A DNA stretch of 64,000 nucleotides from CAINVV01 sp963663005 (lineage in GTDB: Bacteria > Bacteroidota > Bacteroidia > Bacteroidales > Prolixibacteraceae). Both the position numbers and the translations under genes were made by a program. Of this stretch, positions 40,042 to 49,797 are shown in pieces. A model generated the notes under the pieces. The model was not told the DNA's origin, did no database searches, and saw only the letters and a program-made list of their open reading frames with translations. Numbering within the stretch: the stretch's first letter is position 1; the number at the start of each line of letters is the position of its first letter. Location of the stretch: the NCBI GenBank assembly GCA_963663005.2, contig CAXXHH010000010.1, positions 124,001-188,000 on the forward strand. The letters are read 5' to 3'.

Positions 40042-40132
40042 GCCCGTTACATTTTTTTGAAGGCGCAAAGATATTGTAAAAATGACTTACTTTGGAAAAC
40101 CAATTCGGAGGTAAATTCTATTTCAGGATATT

Positions 40133-42136
40133 ATGAGTAACCAGAAAAGGACTGCATTGACTGAGGGGATTATTTATCAATCACTTATCGAGGATTTACA
40201 CACGGGTTTTATCGTACAGGCTCCGGATTCGAGTGTACTATATTCCAACCCTGCTGCTTCAAATCTTTTGGGATTAACGCAAGAGCAAATTTGCGGAAAA
40301 GTGGCTATTGATCACACATGGCACTTTCTGGGAGAAGACGGGTCTCCGCTTGCGACTAACGAATTTCCGGCACAGAAGGTCATATCAACACTACAGGCAA
40401 TTGAAAATTATGTGATTGGCGTACGCAGGGCAAATCAGGAAGCGCTTACATGGATTTTGGTGAATGCCATACCAGGATTCGATGATGACGGGCAATTGAA
40501 TCAGGTTGTTGTCACCTTTGTGGATATCTCGGAGCGCAAACAAGCTGAGTTTGAAATTAATATTCTGCATGAAATTGTCCGCGGAGTGGTTCATACAAAT
40601 GATCTGAACGATCTTTTAACGCTAATCCACAAATCCCTTTCGAAGATTCTATATGCAGAAAACTGCTTTTTTGCACTTTACAATCCCGGCACGGGACTCT
40701 TTAACTTTCCCTACTTTGTAGATAAATTTGATGATGTACCTGAGCCTCAGGCGATGAAGAAAAGCTGCACAATGTATGTTTTTCAAACCGGAATTTCTGT
40801 TCTGATTACGCCAGAGGTATTTACCCGACTGAAAGAAAACAACGAAATAGAGCTGGTTGGGTCGCCATCCCCTTCATGGATAGGCGTTCCGTTGCAAACT
40901 TCGTCCGGAACAATCGGAGTTTTGGTGCTTCAACATTATGAGCAGGAGAATATCTACAACGAGCGGCATCTCAAATTTTTGGATTCCATTGCCAGTCAAG
41001 TTGCAAACGTCATTGAGCGTAAACGGGCGGAAGATGAGCTTGAAAAATCCTTTTCGCTTATTGCAGCGACACTCGAATCAACGGCTGACGGGATACTCGT
41101 CGTAAACAGGAATGGTAAGATTACCCAATTCAACAAGAAATTTCTTGAACTCTGGAAAATTCCTGATCACATTGTTGCTACAAAAAACGATGAAATGTTT
41201 TTAACATATGTACTTGATCAGCTGATAGATCCCGTGGCATTTATTGCTAAAATTGAAGATTTATACCAAAACGAGGAAGAAATTTCGTACGATATCATTG
41301 AGTTTAAGGACGGCCGTACTTTTGAGCGCTATTCCCAGGCGCAACAATTCAAAGGGAAAAGTGTAGGACGGGTCTGGAGTTTTCGGAATGTGACAGAACA
41401 GCGCAAGACGATGGTTGCTCTTCAAGAGAGTGAAGCTCGTCTTCGTGAAATAAATGCTACCAAAGACAAATTTTTCTCAATAATCAGTCATGACCTTAAA
41501 AGCCCGTTTAATGGAATACTTGGATTCAGTGGCCTGCTTGTAGATCAGATTGAAAAAAGGGATTACGAGGGTATTGGAGAATATGCCGCAATCATTCAGC
41601 AATCCTCTCAGAGAGCCATGGAACTATTGACAAATCTGATTGAATGGTCCCGATCGCAGTCAGGACGTTTGGAATTCAATCCGGAATATATTGAGATCGG
41701 CAGGCTTATCAATGATGTATTGGAATTGGCTAATGTCTCGGCTCTTCAAAAATCTGTGAGTCTCACAAAAGAGGTCGCTCAACACATCACGGTGTTTGTT
41801 GATAAAGGAATGATTTCAAGCGTATTAAGAAATATAATCTCGAATGCTATAAAGTTTACGCATCCCGGAGGAAGAATCGTTCTAACAGCAGAACTTTTGG
41901 GACAGGAGTTGAAAATCTCAGTTATTGACACAGGAGTAGGCATAGAAAATAAAAATCTACACAAACTCTTCCGAATCGATGAAAGTTATTCAGTTCCCGG
42001 AACGCAAAATGAGCGGGGTACCGGATTGGGACTAATTTTATGCAAAGAATTTATCGATATACACCGCGGCCGGATCTGGGTTGAAAGCGAACCGGGAAAA
42101 GGGAGCACATTCAGTTTTACAATTCCTAAGTATTGA
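40133..42136 (+). CDS. PAS-GAF-PAS sensor histidine kinase
   Basis: 667-aa cytoplasmic kinase with PAS (about 15-130), GAF (about 145-300), PAS (about 310-425), HisKA with His453 (ISHDLKSPFNGILGF) and HATPase_c (NAIKFTHPGG, DTGVGIE, GTGLGLILCKEF). It is divergent from the ABC-F gene with a 90-nt shared promoter region and has no adjacent response regulator, so it is an orphan. The C-terminal half resembles the kinase at 2227. Confidence 0.9.
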   Translation: MSNQKRTALTEGIIYQSLIEDLHTGFIVQAPDSSVLYSNPAASNLLGLTQEQICGKVAIDHTWHFLGEDGSPLATNEFPAQKVISTLQAIENYVIGVRRANQEALTWILVNAIPGFDDDGQLNQVVVTFVDISERKQAEFEINILHEIVRGVVHTNDLNDLLTLIHKSLSKILYAENCFFALYNPGTGLFNFPYFVDKFDDVPEPQAMKKSCTMYVFQTGISVLITPEVFTRLKENNEIELVGSPSPSWIGVPLQTSSGTIGVLVLQHYEQENIYNERHLKFLDSIASQVANVIERKRAEDELEKSFSLIAATLESTADGILVVNRNGKITQFNKKFLELWKIPDHIVATKNDEMFLTYVLDQLIDPVAFIAKIEDLYQNEEEISYDIIEFKDGRTFERYSQAQQFKGKSVGRVWSFRNVTEQRKTMVALQESEARLREINATKDKFFSIISHDLKSPFNGILGFSGLLVDQIEKRDYEGIGEYAAIIQQSSQRAMELLTNLIEWSRSQSGRLEFNPEYIEIGRLINDVLELANVSALQKSVSLTKEVAQHITVFVDKGMISSVLRNIISNAIKFTHPGGRIVLTAELLGQELKISVIDTGVGIENKNLHKLFRIDESYSVPGTQNERGTGLGLILCKEFIDIHRGRIWVESEPGKGSTFSFTIPKY

Positions 42137-42162
42137 TTCCGCTATTTCGTTGGGGTTAAAGT

Positions 42163-43836
42163 TTAACTCATTGTTTCCTTTTCAATTACTTCTCCATATC
42201 GCGAATATTTCTCATACAAAGCTTTGTATTTCTGAACATTAACCGGATTTGGAATATATTCGGTTTCGAATCCCCCTCCCATTGCCTTTTGCGCATCAGA
42301 GATCGTTGGATATAGTTTCCCAACTACAGCTGCCGCCATCGCTGAGCCCAGGGCACAAGCCTGCTCACTGCGCGCAACCAGAATCGGCTTATTTATGACA
42401 TCAGCCACAACCTGCATCACAAAAGGTGATTTTTTTGCCACTCCGCCTAATGCGATAACTCCCTCTATTGGAATTCCTTCTCCAATAAAACGATCGATAA
42501 TTTTTTTGGATCCGAATGCTGTTGCCTCAACCAATGCGCGGAATATTCCTGGGGCATTGGAACCAAGGTTCAATCCAAAGATAGCACCTTTCAGCAACTG
42601 GTTGGCATCTGGCGTCCGGCGACCATTTAACCAGTCGAGCGCCACAATTCCCATTTCTCCGATCTCAATTTTTTCAGCTTCCCGGGTCAACCATGGAATC
42701 ATGTTTTCAGCAATTTCCTCAATCAAGGCCGATTTGGCGGCATTATCCACACTTACTGATTGATTGATCAATTCTTCCACCGGTCCCATAAGCATCGTTT
42801 TAAACCAGGCGTATACATCGCCAAAGGCAGATTGGCCAGCTTCCAAACCAAGCATTCCGGGAACCACCGAACCGTCGACCTGCCCGCAAATGCCTCTGAC
42901 AAATTTTTCGCCTACCTCGTCAGAAGGGGCAATCAGGATATCGCATGTCGAAGTTCCCATAATTTTACTGAGATAATATGGCTTTATCTCTCCTCCCAAT
43001 GCGCCAATATGTGCATCAAACGAACCTACTCCAACGGAAACAGCTTCGCTCAAGCCAAGGCGTCCGGCCCATTCGGCCGTCAGATTCCCCGCCTTAACCT
43101 CGCAGGTATATGTTTCGGAATATAATCTGGATCTCAGTCCTGACAATACCGGATCCAATTTTTGAAGAAATTCCTCGGAAGGTAAACCTTCAAATTGCGC
43201 GTGCCACATGGCTTTATGTCCGGCAGCACAGCGACTTCTTTTCATTACCACAGGATCCGTAATTCCTGTCAGCAATGCAGGAATCCAGTCACAATGTTCG
43301 ACCCACGAATAGGCGGCAGTCCGAACAGATGCATCTTCGCGAAGTACATGCAGAATTTTCGCCCAAAACCACTCTGACGAATAGATGCCACCTTCAAACT
43401 TCGTATAATCAACACCACCCCAACTTCTTGCTAATGAGTTAATTTCCTCGGCTTCTTTTGTAGCTGTATGGTCTTTCCACAAAACAAACATCGCATTGGG
43501 ATTTTCGGCAAACTCCGGGATAAGCGCAAGCGGCGTACCGTTTTTGTCTACCGCGACAGGTGTTGAGCCCGTGGTGTCGATAGAAATTGCAACCACATTC
43601 TCTGCTGTTCCGGCTGGAGCTTTGGCAATCGCCTCAACAATGGTTTTCTCAATACCTTCCAGATAATCAAGCGGATGCTGACGGAATCGATTATTTAGCG
43701 GATCACAGTATTTTCCGGCTTTCCAACGCGGATAGTAATAAACACTGTGTGAGATCTCTTTCCCATTGGCAGTATCTACCAAAACAGTGCGAACTGAATC
43801 TGTACCGTAATCAACACCTAACGTAAACTTTGACAT
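42163..43836 (-). CDS. araB: L-ribulokinase
   Basis: 557-aa FGGY-family kinase that phosphorylates L-ribulose to L-ribulose 5-phosphate. Seen: N-terminal DYGTDSVRTVLVD phosphate-binding strand, ISIDTTGSTPVAVD, catalytic-Asp region VGSFDAHIGALGG, IMGTSTCDI, and the C-terminal ALGGVAKKSPFVMQVVADV. Length matches bacterial AraB. It is the last gene of the arabinose operon, separated from araD by 195 nt that contain palindromic repeats. Confidence 0.95.
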   Translation of the reverse strand: MSKFTLGVDYGTDSVRTVLVDTANGKEISHSVYYYPRWKAGKYCDPLNNRFRQHPLDYLEGIEKTIVEAIAKAPAGTAENVVAISIDTTGSTPVAVDKNGTPLALIPEFAENPNAMFVLWKDHTATKEAEEINSLARSWGGVDYTKFEGGIYSSEWFWAKILHVLREDASVRTAAYSWVEHCDWIPALLTGITDPVVMKRSRCAAGHKAMWHAQFEGLPSEEFLQKLDPVLSGLRSRLYSETYTCEVKAGNLTAEWAGRLGLSEAVSVGVGSFDAHIGALGGEIKPYYLSKIMGTSTCDILIAPSDEVGEKFVRGICGQVDGSVVPGMLGLEAGQSAFGDVYAWFKTMLMGPVEELINQSVSVDNAAKSALIEEIAENMIPWLTREAEKIEIGEMGIVALDWLNGRRTPDANQLLKGAIFGLNLGSNAPGIFRALVEATAFGSKKIIDRFIGEGIPIEGVIALGGVAKKSPFVMQVVADVINKPILVARSEQACALGSAMAAAVVGKLYPTISDAQKAMGGGFETEYIPNPVNVQKYKALYEKYSRYGEVIEKETMS

Positions 43837-43951
43837 ATCTTTAATCTTTTAACGAATAATGAAAAGTGAATATCGAAAAATGCGAAAATATGGAAATGGC
43901 GAATACTTCTATCTTATGTCTTATGTCTTAACTCTCAACTTTCGAAAATAC

Positions 43952-44009
43952 GGACGCATCACGATGTGTCCGTATGGGTGCCACTTTCAGGACACATCGC
44001 GATGTGTCC
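43952..44009. repeat. Two palindromic GGACACATCG repeats in ara operon
   Basis: Within the 195-nt araD-araB spacer: GGACGCATCACGATGTGTCC at 43952-43971 and the perfect 20-nt palindrome GGACACATCGCGATGTGTCC at 43990-44009. Each is followed by a GGGTGCCACTTTC tail. The flanks carry low-complexity runs of the TTAACTCTTAACTTT kind, and the araD stop codon lies inside one of them. Confidence 0.8.
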
Positions 44010-44031
44010 CTACGGGTGCCACTTTCGACTT

Positions 44032-44733
44032 TTAACTCTTAACTTTCCTATCCTGCCCATAATACGCATTCTTGCCGTGTTTGCGGTTAAAATGTTTATC
44101 TAGCAAATATTGACTGATCGGATTTTCATTGCCCAACTGCGCGGTATACAAGGCCATCCGAGCTACTTCCTCCAGCACGACTGCATTGTATACGGCTTTG
44201 TCGGCAGTGGTGCCCCAGGCAAATGGTCCGTGGTTTCCTACCAACACTCCGGGTGTATGAAGCGGATCGAGGTCTTTGAAAGTCTCCACAATTACCAAAC
44301 CCGTCTCCAGTTCGTATCCACGGGCAACTTCCTCCTGCGAAAGGATCCGTGTACACGGAATTTCACCATAAAAATGGTCGGCATGCGTTGTCCCCATTGC
44401 GGGGATTGCTTTCAACGCCTGAGCCCAGGCAACGGCGTGTGTCGAATGCGTGTGCACGATGCCACCAATCCCGGGAAAGGCCTTATATAACTCGATGTGC
44501 GTCAGCGTATCAGAGGAAGGTTTGAATTTTCCTTCGACTACCTCCCCCTTTAAGTTAACAACCACCATATCTTCCGCCTTCATTTCGTCGTAGGAGACAC
44601 CGCTGGGTTTTATGACCAGAAGATTTGCAGAACGATCTATACCACTTACGTTGCCCCATGTGTATAGAACCAGTTTTTGCCTCACCAATTCCAGATTGGC
44701 ATCAAATACGGATTTTTTCAGATCTTCGAGCAT
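44032..44733 (-). CDS. araD: L-ribulose-5-phosphate 4-epimerase
   Basis: 233-aa class II aldolase-fold enzyme converting L-ribulose 5-phosphate to D-xylulose 5-phosphate. Seen: GNVSGIDRSANLLVIKPSGV substrate loop, the Zn-binding HTHSTHAVAWAQA (His ligands), FYGEIPCTR, and the third His in VLVGNHGPFAWG. Full length. The last residues (RKVKS) and the stop are encoded by a low-complexity intergenic repeat, so the native C-terminus may have been rewritten by repeat insertion. Confidence 0.95.
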   Translation of the reverse strand: MLEDLKKSVFDANLELVRQKLVLYTWGNVSGIDRSANLLVIKPSGVSYDEMKAEDMVVVNLKGEVVEGKFKPSSDTLTHIELYKAFPGIGGIVHTHSTHAVAWAQALKAIPAMGTTHADHFYGEIPCTRILSQEEVARGYELETGLVIVETFKDLDPLHTPGVLVGNHGPFAWGTTADKAVYNAVVLEEVARMALYTAQLGNENPISQYLLDKHFNRKHGKNAYYGQDRKVKS

Positions 44734-44783
44734 GGTAAAGAATTTGAAAGTTGAGAGTTAAAAGTTAAAAGTGGCATCCGTAG

Positions 44784-44803
44784 GGACACATCGTGATGTG
44801 TCC
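44784..44803. repeat. Palindromic GGACACATCG repeat between araA and araD
   Basis: GGACACATCGTGATGTGTCC, the third copy of the 20-nt palindrome, in the 75-nt araA-araD spacer. It is again preceded by an AAAAGTGGCA sequence, so the same composite element is inserted at both junctions. Confidence 0.8.
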
Positions 44804-44808
44804 AGAGT

Positions 44809-46320
44809 TTAGAATTTTAGTCCGGCAGACATCTGATAGAAGACTTCATTCCATTTTAACTCTTTTCTGAACTCCGTCAGATTGGTTTCATTTCCAATGT
44901 GAAGGTACTCTATTCCGGCCATATCGCAGAAATCCTCCATATATCTCGCGTCAATCGCCATGCTGAATGCTGTATGGTGTGCCCCACCGGCATAAATCCA
45001 GGCTCCGGCGCCCGTCTTCAGGTCTGGCTGAGGTACCCACAGCGCGCGGGCGACGGGCAGATTAGGAAGGTCGGCATCCGGCACAACACAGTCGACCGAA
45101 TTGACAATCATTCTGAAACGATTGCCCATATCCACCAGGCTTGTATTGATTGCCGCGCCGGCAGGTACGTTAAAAACCAATCTTGCAGGAGCATCTTTGC
45201 CACCGATGCCCAATGGGTGAACTTCCAGGTTTGCCTTGCCTTCTGCAATAGATGGGCAAATTTCAAGCATGTGAGCACCAAGCACTTTCATCCCACTTGG
45301 ATTTAAGTGGTATGTATAATCCTCCATGAATGAGCATCCACCTTTTAGTCCTTTGCCCATAACCTTGCAGGCACGGACCATGGCGGCATGTTTCCAGTCG
45401 CCTTCCGCGCCAAAACCGTATCCAGCTGCCATCAAGCGTTGAGATGCCAGTCCGGGAAGCTGCTTTAAGCCGTGCAGATCCTCAAACGTTGTGGTAAACG
45501 CGCCAAAATTTCCCTTTTCCAGAAAACTGCCAATTGCGAGTTCGAGACGAGCCTGGTAGCGAACATTTTCCTCAAATTTTCCACCTTTTTTCGCTTCAAG
45601 GTCCAGTTTATAGATAGTGTCGTACTCTTTAACCAAGGCATCGATTGCCGATTCGGACACTTCATTCACAATTTTCACCAGATCTCCGATTCCGTAACCG
45701 TTTACTGATACTCCAAACTGAATCTGGGCGGCGACTTTATCACCTTCTGTAACAGCCACTTCTCGCATATTATCCCCAAATCTGGCAATTTTCAAATTTT
45801 GCATATCATACCATCCGGCCGCAGCGCGTGTCCATATGGCAATGCTTTCGACCACATCCGCATCCTGCCAGTGCCCCACAACCACCTTACGGTTGATTCG
45901 CATGCGGGTCATGATAAAGCCATGCTCACGGTCGCCGTGAGCCGACTGATTGAGGTTCATGAAGTCCATGTCGATCTCACTCCAGGGGAGGTCGCGATTG
46001 AACTGTGTATGCAAGTGGAGAATAGGCTTTTGTAGCTTTTTCAATCCGTTAATCCACATTTTAGATGGAGAAAATGTGTGACACCAGGTTATCAATCCGA
46101 TACATGCGGGAGCTGAATTAGCCTCAATGCACAGCGCTGTGATGCTATCCGGATTTACCAATACCGGTTTAAAAACAATGGTTACGGGTATTTCGGCGGC
46201 TTCATTAAAAGCTTTTGCTATCGTTTTTGAATTTTCCGCAACCTGTTTCAATGTTTCAGGTCCGTACAAATGTTGGCTACCTGTTACAAACCAAACCTCC
46301 AGATCTTTAAATGCTTTCAT
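44809..46320 (-). CDS. araA: L-arabinose isomerase
   Basis: 503-aa enzyme converting L-arabinose to L-ribulose, metal-dependent. Seen: N-terminal EVWFVTGSQHLYGPETL, WCHTFSPSKMWI, HLHTQFNRDLPW, RQ-type segment, EDLHGLKQLPGLASQRLMA, GCSFMEDYTYHL with a metal-binding Glu, HMLEICPSIA, and GGAHHTAFS with the C-terminal His. Length agrees with the ~500-aa family. It lies 26 nt downstream of the regulator gene in the operon. Confidence 0.96.
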   Translation of the reverse strand: MKAFKDLEVWFVTGSQHLYGPETLKQVAENSKTIAKAFNEAAEIPVTIVFKPVLVNPDSITALCIEANSAPACIGLITWCHTFSPSKMWINGLKKLQKPILHLHTQFNRDLPWSEIDMDFMNLNQSAHGDREHGFIMTRMRINRKVVVGHWQDADVVESIAIWTRAAAGWYDMQNLKIARFGDNMREVAVTEGDKVAAQIQFGVSVNGYGIGDLVKIVNEVSESAIDALVKEYDTIYKLDLEAKKGGKFEENVRYQARLELAIGSFLEKGNFGAFTTTFEDLHGLKQLPGLASQRLMAAGYGFGAEGDWKHAAMVRACKVMGKGLKGGCSFMEDYTYHLNPSGMKVLGAHMLEICPSIAEGKANLEVHPLGIGGKDAPARLVFNVPAGAAINTSLVDMGNRFRMIVNSVDCVVPDADLPNLPVARALWVPQPDLKTGAGAWIYAGGAHHTAFSMAIDARYMEDFCDMAGIEYLHIGNETNLTEFRKELKWNEVFYQMSAGLKF

Positions 46321-46345
46321 TATTAGAATTTTAAGTAATTTATTT

Positions 46346-47077
46346 TCAGATTGGGATATTGAAAAATAGTCCCTTTTTACACGATTCCATGTATTTTTCC
46401 TCCTTAAACTGGTAAAGCCAGGCTCCCTTTCGGGAATTTCCTTTGTCCTTCTCGTCCAGCTTTTCCAATAAATCCATTTTCAATATATTCTTCCTAAAAT
46501 TTCGATTGTCGAATTTCTGTAAATATATTGCTTCGTAAAGAGATTGAAGTTCCGGGATGGTGAATTTATGTGGCAAAAGCTCGAAACCGATCGGTTTGTT
46601 TTGAGCCTCGATTTTCAACTGTTGCAAGGCAATCTCCACCATGCTGTTATGATCGAAGATTAAACCAGGAAGTTGGCTAATCGGACACCATTTGGCATGA
46701 CTCAATTCCACCCGCGATGGATCCAGATCCTGTACTTTGATGAGCGCATAATAGGGAGTTGAAAAAACACGGGTTCTCGAATCACGTTCTATCTCACTCT
46801 GCGTAATCAACTGATTAAGATAGATATTGCTGAGCCCTGTCAATTCAAACAAGACCCGATTCGCAGCCTTATCCAATGTCTCATCCGGTCGAACGAATCC
46901 TCCCATTAACGACCATCTACCCTTTTCAGGCTCAAGAATTCTATTAATTATCAACAACTTAAGCTCAGAGTCCTCAAACCCGAAAATGATACAGTCTACC
47001 GCCATATAATACTGATGCTCTCCCGGATAGATTTCGGAAGCGGCAGAAGAAGGCACTTGAAGCTCATTCTCAGTCAT
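46346..47077 (-). CDS. araR: NUDIX-domain transcriptional regulator of arabinose use
   Basis: 243-aa regulator. A NUDIX-like domain occupies residues ~25-160 (MAVDCIIFGFEDSELKLLI, GGFVRPDETLDKAANRVL); the NUDIX box is degenerate (no REUXEE catalytic Glu set), as in NrtR-type regulators that sense rather than hydrolyse. A winged helix follows (about 165-240: KFTIPELQSLYEAIYLQKFD, NFRKNILKM). Bacteroides AraR is the known relative and represses the arabinose genes, released by arabinose. A matching palindrome lies upstream of the operon at 48838-48868. Confidence 0.85.
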   Translation of the reverse strand: MTENELQVPSSAASEIYPGEHQYYMAVDCIIFGFEDSELKLLIINRILEPEKGRWSLMGGFVRPDETLDKAANRVLFELTGLSNIYLNQLITQSEIERDSRTRVFSTPYYALIKVQDLDPSRVELSHAKWCPISQLPGLIFDHNSMVEIALQQLKIEAQNKPIGFELLPHKFTIPELQSLYEAIYLQKFDNRNFRKNILKMDLLEKLDEKDKGNSRKGAWLYQFKEEKYMESCKKGLFFNIPI

Positions 47078-47109
47078 AGGTATATCGTGAACTCAGTTTT
47101 GAAAAAATA

Positions 47110-48744
47110 TTACCAGAAATAGGCATAAAAAGCGATACATACCAGCACGACAACGGCGGAAGTGGCGATATCCCAAGCAGACCAGCTATTTTTCGTTTCT
47201 GCAATTTGTTCAGGCGATTGAGAGAAATAGGTTAATCCCTGGAGTTGTTGTTCCCCTGCTTTCGGCGTGAACATACTAACAACCACCATTATCGCCATTG
47301 TAAAGAAGAACAGGAACAGGCAGAAATGCAGCCAATTGATGTTCAGAAGCATTCCGAAAAGTGAATCCGGGGCGATCGAACTTTTGAAGATCATCAGCGT
47401 TAGCCGGAACATTCCGATAAAGAAACCTGCAAGTAATCCCCATTCACCTGCTTTGGGCGTAATTTTCCTATTAAATACGCCCAAAAGGAATACTGCAGCA
47501 ATAGCCGGGGCGATAAGCGATTGCACATTTTGCAAATACTCGTACAAAACGCTTCCGAGGCTCCTCATAATAGGTATCCAGACCAATCCGAGTACAACCA
47601 CCGCAATGGTTGCCAGACGGCCGACCCAAACCAATTTATGTTCAGTGGCTTCCGGTCTGTAATTTTTATAGAAATCGATGGTAAAGAGCGTAGCTGAGGA
47701 ATTGAAATGCGCTGCCAGCGAGGTCATCAATGCCGCGATAAATCCAACTACCACAATGCCTTTGACACCGGCAGGAAGCAGATTGGTAACCATGCTCCCG
47801 TAGGCTTTGTCGTTTGTATCAAAATCAAATCCGGCAACGCCCTTGGCTTTTAATGCTGCAGCGATCATTCCCGGAATTAAAAACATGAAAACAGGTAAAA
47901 TTTTCAGAAACCCAGCCAGGATTGTTCCTTTTCTGGCATGATTGAGATCTTTGGCGGCAAGCGCACGCTGAACAATATGCTGGTCGGTACACCAGTACCA
48001 GAAACCAATGATCGCGGCGCCAAAAAATACGCCGATACCTGGAAATTTGTCGTACCAGGGATCTCCTTTTGAGTGAATCAGGTGAATATTATTTCCGGCA
48101 TATTTAACCGTTTCATTCCATCCATCAAGAATGGCGCCCCCTCCTACTTTCAGCAAACCAAGAATTAATATGGTGATTGCGCCGACGATAAGGATTGGGG
48201 TCTGAATAACAGAAATCGTCATGATACCTTTCATGCCACCCAAAACAGTGAAAACCCCGGTCAGAAGCACTAATCCGATTGCACCGTACCAAAAATCGAT
48301 TCCCAGAACAGATTCAAGAAAAATACCTCCGGTAAAAGCGGTCACAGAAACCTTGGTGAGCACATAACTGATTAACGTGATGATCGATAATGTGGAGCTT
48401 GTATTCTTGTTATACCGTTTTAGCAAAAATTCGGGCATGGTAAAGACCTTACTATGCGCATAAAATGGGACGAATACCCATCCGAGCACCAGAATCATCC
48501 AACCCTGCATTTCCCAATGCGCCATTGCCATTCCGCTTTCGGCGCCGGCACCGGCCAAACCAACTAAATGCTCCGAGCCAATATTGGCAGCAAAAATGGC
48601 AGCACCAACCGCCAGCCATGTCTCACTTCGCCCCGAAAGAAAATAGTCACTCGTGTCGTCTTTCTTGTGTTTGACCACCCAAATAACAATGCCGACAAGG
48701 CAAAACAGGAATACAACAATGATAATCCAGTCTAAGAATGTCAT
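47110..48744 (-). CDS. Sodium:sugar symporter (SSS family)
   Basis: 544-aa inner-membrane transporter of the solute:sodium symporter family with about 13-14 hydrophobic helices. Seen: SSS motifs DYFLSGRSETWLAVGAAIFAANIGSEHLVG, WVFVPFYAHSKVFTMPEFLLKRY, and the helix TSLAAHFNSSATLFTIDFYK, which contributes to the Na+ site in this family. As the first gene of the ara operon it most likely imports L-arabinose (inference from context). Confidence 0.9.
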   Translation of the reverse strand: MTFLDWIIIVVFLFCLVGIVIWVVKHKKDDTSDYFLSGRSETWLAVGAAIFAANIGSEHLVGLAGAGAESGMAMAHWEMQGWMILVLGWVFVPFYAHSKVFTMPEFLLKRYNKNTSSTLSIITLISYVLTKVSVTAFTGGIFLESVLGIDFWYGAIGLVLLTGVFTVLGGMKGIMTISVIQTPILIVGAITILILGLLKVGGGAILDGWNETVKYAGNNIHLIHSKGDPWYDKFPGIGVFFGAAIIGFWYWCTDQHIVQRALAAKDLNHARKGTILAGFLKILPVFMFLIPGMIAAALKAKGVAGFDFDTNDKAYGSMVTNLLPAGVKGIVVVGFIAALMTSLAAHFNSSATLFTIDFYKNYRPEATEHKLVWVGRLATIAVVVLGLVWIPIMRSLGSVLYEYLQNVQSLIAPAIAAVFLLGVFNRKITPKAGEWGLLAGFFIGMFRLTLMIFKSSIAPDSLFGMLLNINWLHFCLFLFFFTMAIMVVVSMFTPKAGEQQLQGLTYFSQSPEQIAETKNSWSAWDIATSAVVVLVCIAFYAYFW

Positions 48745-48837
48745 TTGACTTAATTTTTTAGGAATAAATAATTAGTTTGTTTGCTAAAAACAGGCGCTTT
48801 TGCCCCCCCGTTTTGACATCACTAATATACAATAAAA

Positions 48838-48868
48838 AATAATAAACGTAAATTTTACGCTTATTATT
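48838..48868. promoter_or_regulatory. Probable AraR operator
   Basis: Left arm AATAATAAACGTAAA (48838-48852), one centre base, right arm TTTACGCTTATTATT (48854-48868): 14 of 15 arm positions are complementary. It sits ~95 nt before the symporter start, upstream of the whole operon. The rest of the 324-nt gap to 49069 is AT-rich without a gene. Confidence 0.7.
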
Positions 48869-49068
48869 TTTGGTATGAATCATTTTAAGCACATTAAATG
48901 GCCTTGGAATTGGTAACAGAGAATAATCCGTTTTGGGGTTTTAAACCTTTACCTATTGCATACGTATATCGTAACAATCAGGAAATCTCGATAAAAAGAA
49001 AACGAATATCCAGGTAATGGCTTCGCCGATCTTCGATTCCATCCGGCCAATAAAAAAAATATAAACAG

Positions 49069-49797
49069 ATGAATTTATATTCTGCAGACTATAAGCTCGC
49101 CGACGTAATAAATAAAAACTACAGTTTGCTACCGGTGATCAACCGACTGGGGATAAAACTCGGCGTTGGAGACAAGACTATCAAAGAAATTTGCCGCGAA
49201 CAAGTTGTGAACCAAGAATTTTTCCTGGATATTATCAACATTTTCCACAACGAGAACTACTTCCCCAAAAAGCAACTACTTGATTATCCGATAAATCTCG
49301 TTACAAATTATCTTTCCAAAACGCATCAATATTATATAGAATTTATACTTGCGGATATTGAACGAAATCTGAAAATACTGGCAGATCAGGATAGAAATGA
49401 ACATTCGCACATTGTCATGCTCCAAACTTTCTATGTGAAGTTTAAAGATTCGTTCATTCAGCATACAAGGCATGAAGAACAAATGATTTTCCCCTACGCT
49501 TGTATGCTTGATGATATTTCAAATTCAAAAATTGAAAAATTACCGGATCAATATATTGGCATTGAAGGCTTTGACTTTGATCACGAACATTCGCTTATCG
49601 ACGAAAAAATGTCTGATCTGAAGAATATCATCATAAAATATCTGCCTCCCTTTTATAATCCCATAATTATGAATGCGTTGCTGCATACACTTTTCCTTTT
49701 TGAAAAGGACTTGAAAAACCATGCGCAGATTGAGGACAAAATACTTATCCCCAAAATCAACTACTTAAAACAGCAAGTTACCCGGAAAAATGAGTAA
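49069..49797 (+). CDS. Hemerythrin-domain protein with ScdA_N-like head
   Basis: 242-aa cytoplasmic protein. Residues 1-60 (LADVINKNYSLLPVINRLGIKL ... ICREQ) resemble the ScdA/RIC N-terminal domain but lack its Cys pair. Residues ~80-230 form a four-helix hemerythrin-type bundle with di-iron ligand motifs: THQYYIEFILADIE, HTRHEEQMIFPY, FDHEHSLIDEKM, HAQIEDKILIPK. The family binds O2 or NO, or repairs Fe-S clusters. The stop overlaps the start of the LuxR-type gene by 8 nt, indicating a shared function. Confidence 0.8.
   Translation: MNLYSADYKLADVINKNYSLLPVINRLGIKLGVGDKTIKEICREQVVNQEFFLDIINIFHNENYFPKKQLLDYPINLVTNYLSKTHQYYIEFILADIERNLKILADQDRNEHSHIVMLQTFYVKFKDSFIQHTRHEEQMIFPYACMLDDISNSKIEKLPDQYIGIEGFDFDHEHSLIDEKMSDLKNIIIKYLPPFYNPIIMNALLHTLFLFEKDLKNHAQIEDKILIPKINYLKQQVTRKNE

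Noticed and set aside
40042..40068. Upstream TTG start for the ABC-F protein
   Set aside because: The nine extra residues precede the conserved MISVDGL start strand and overlap the likely promoter region.
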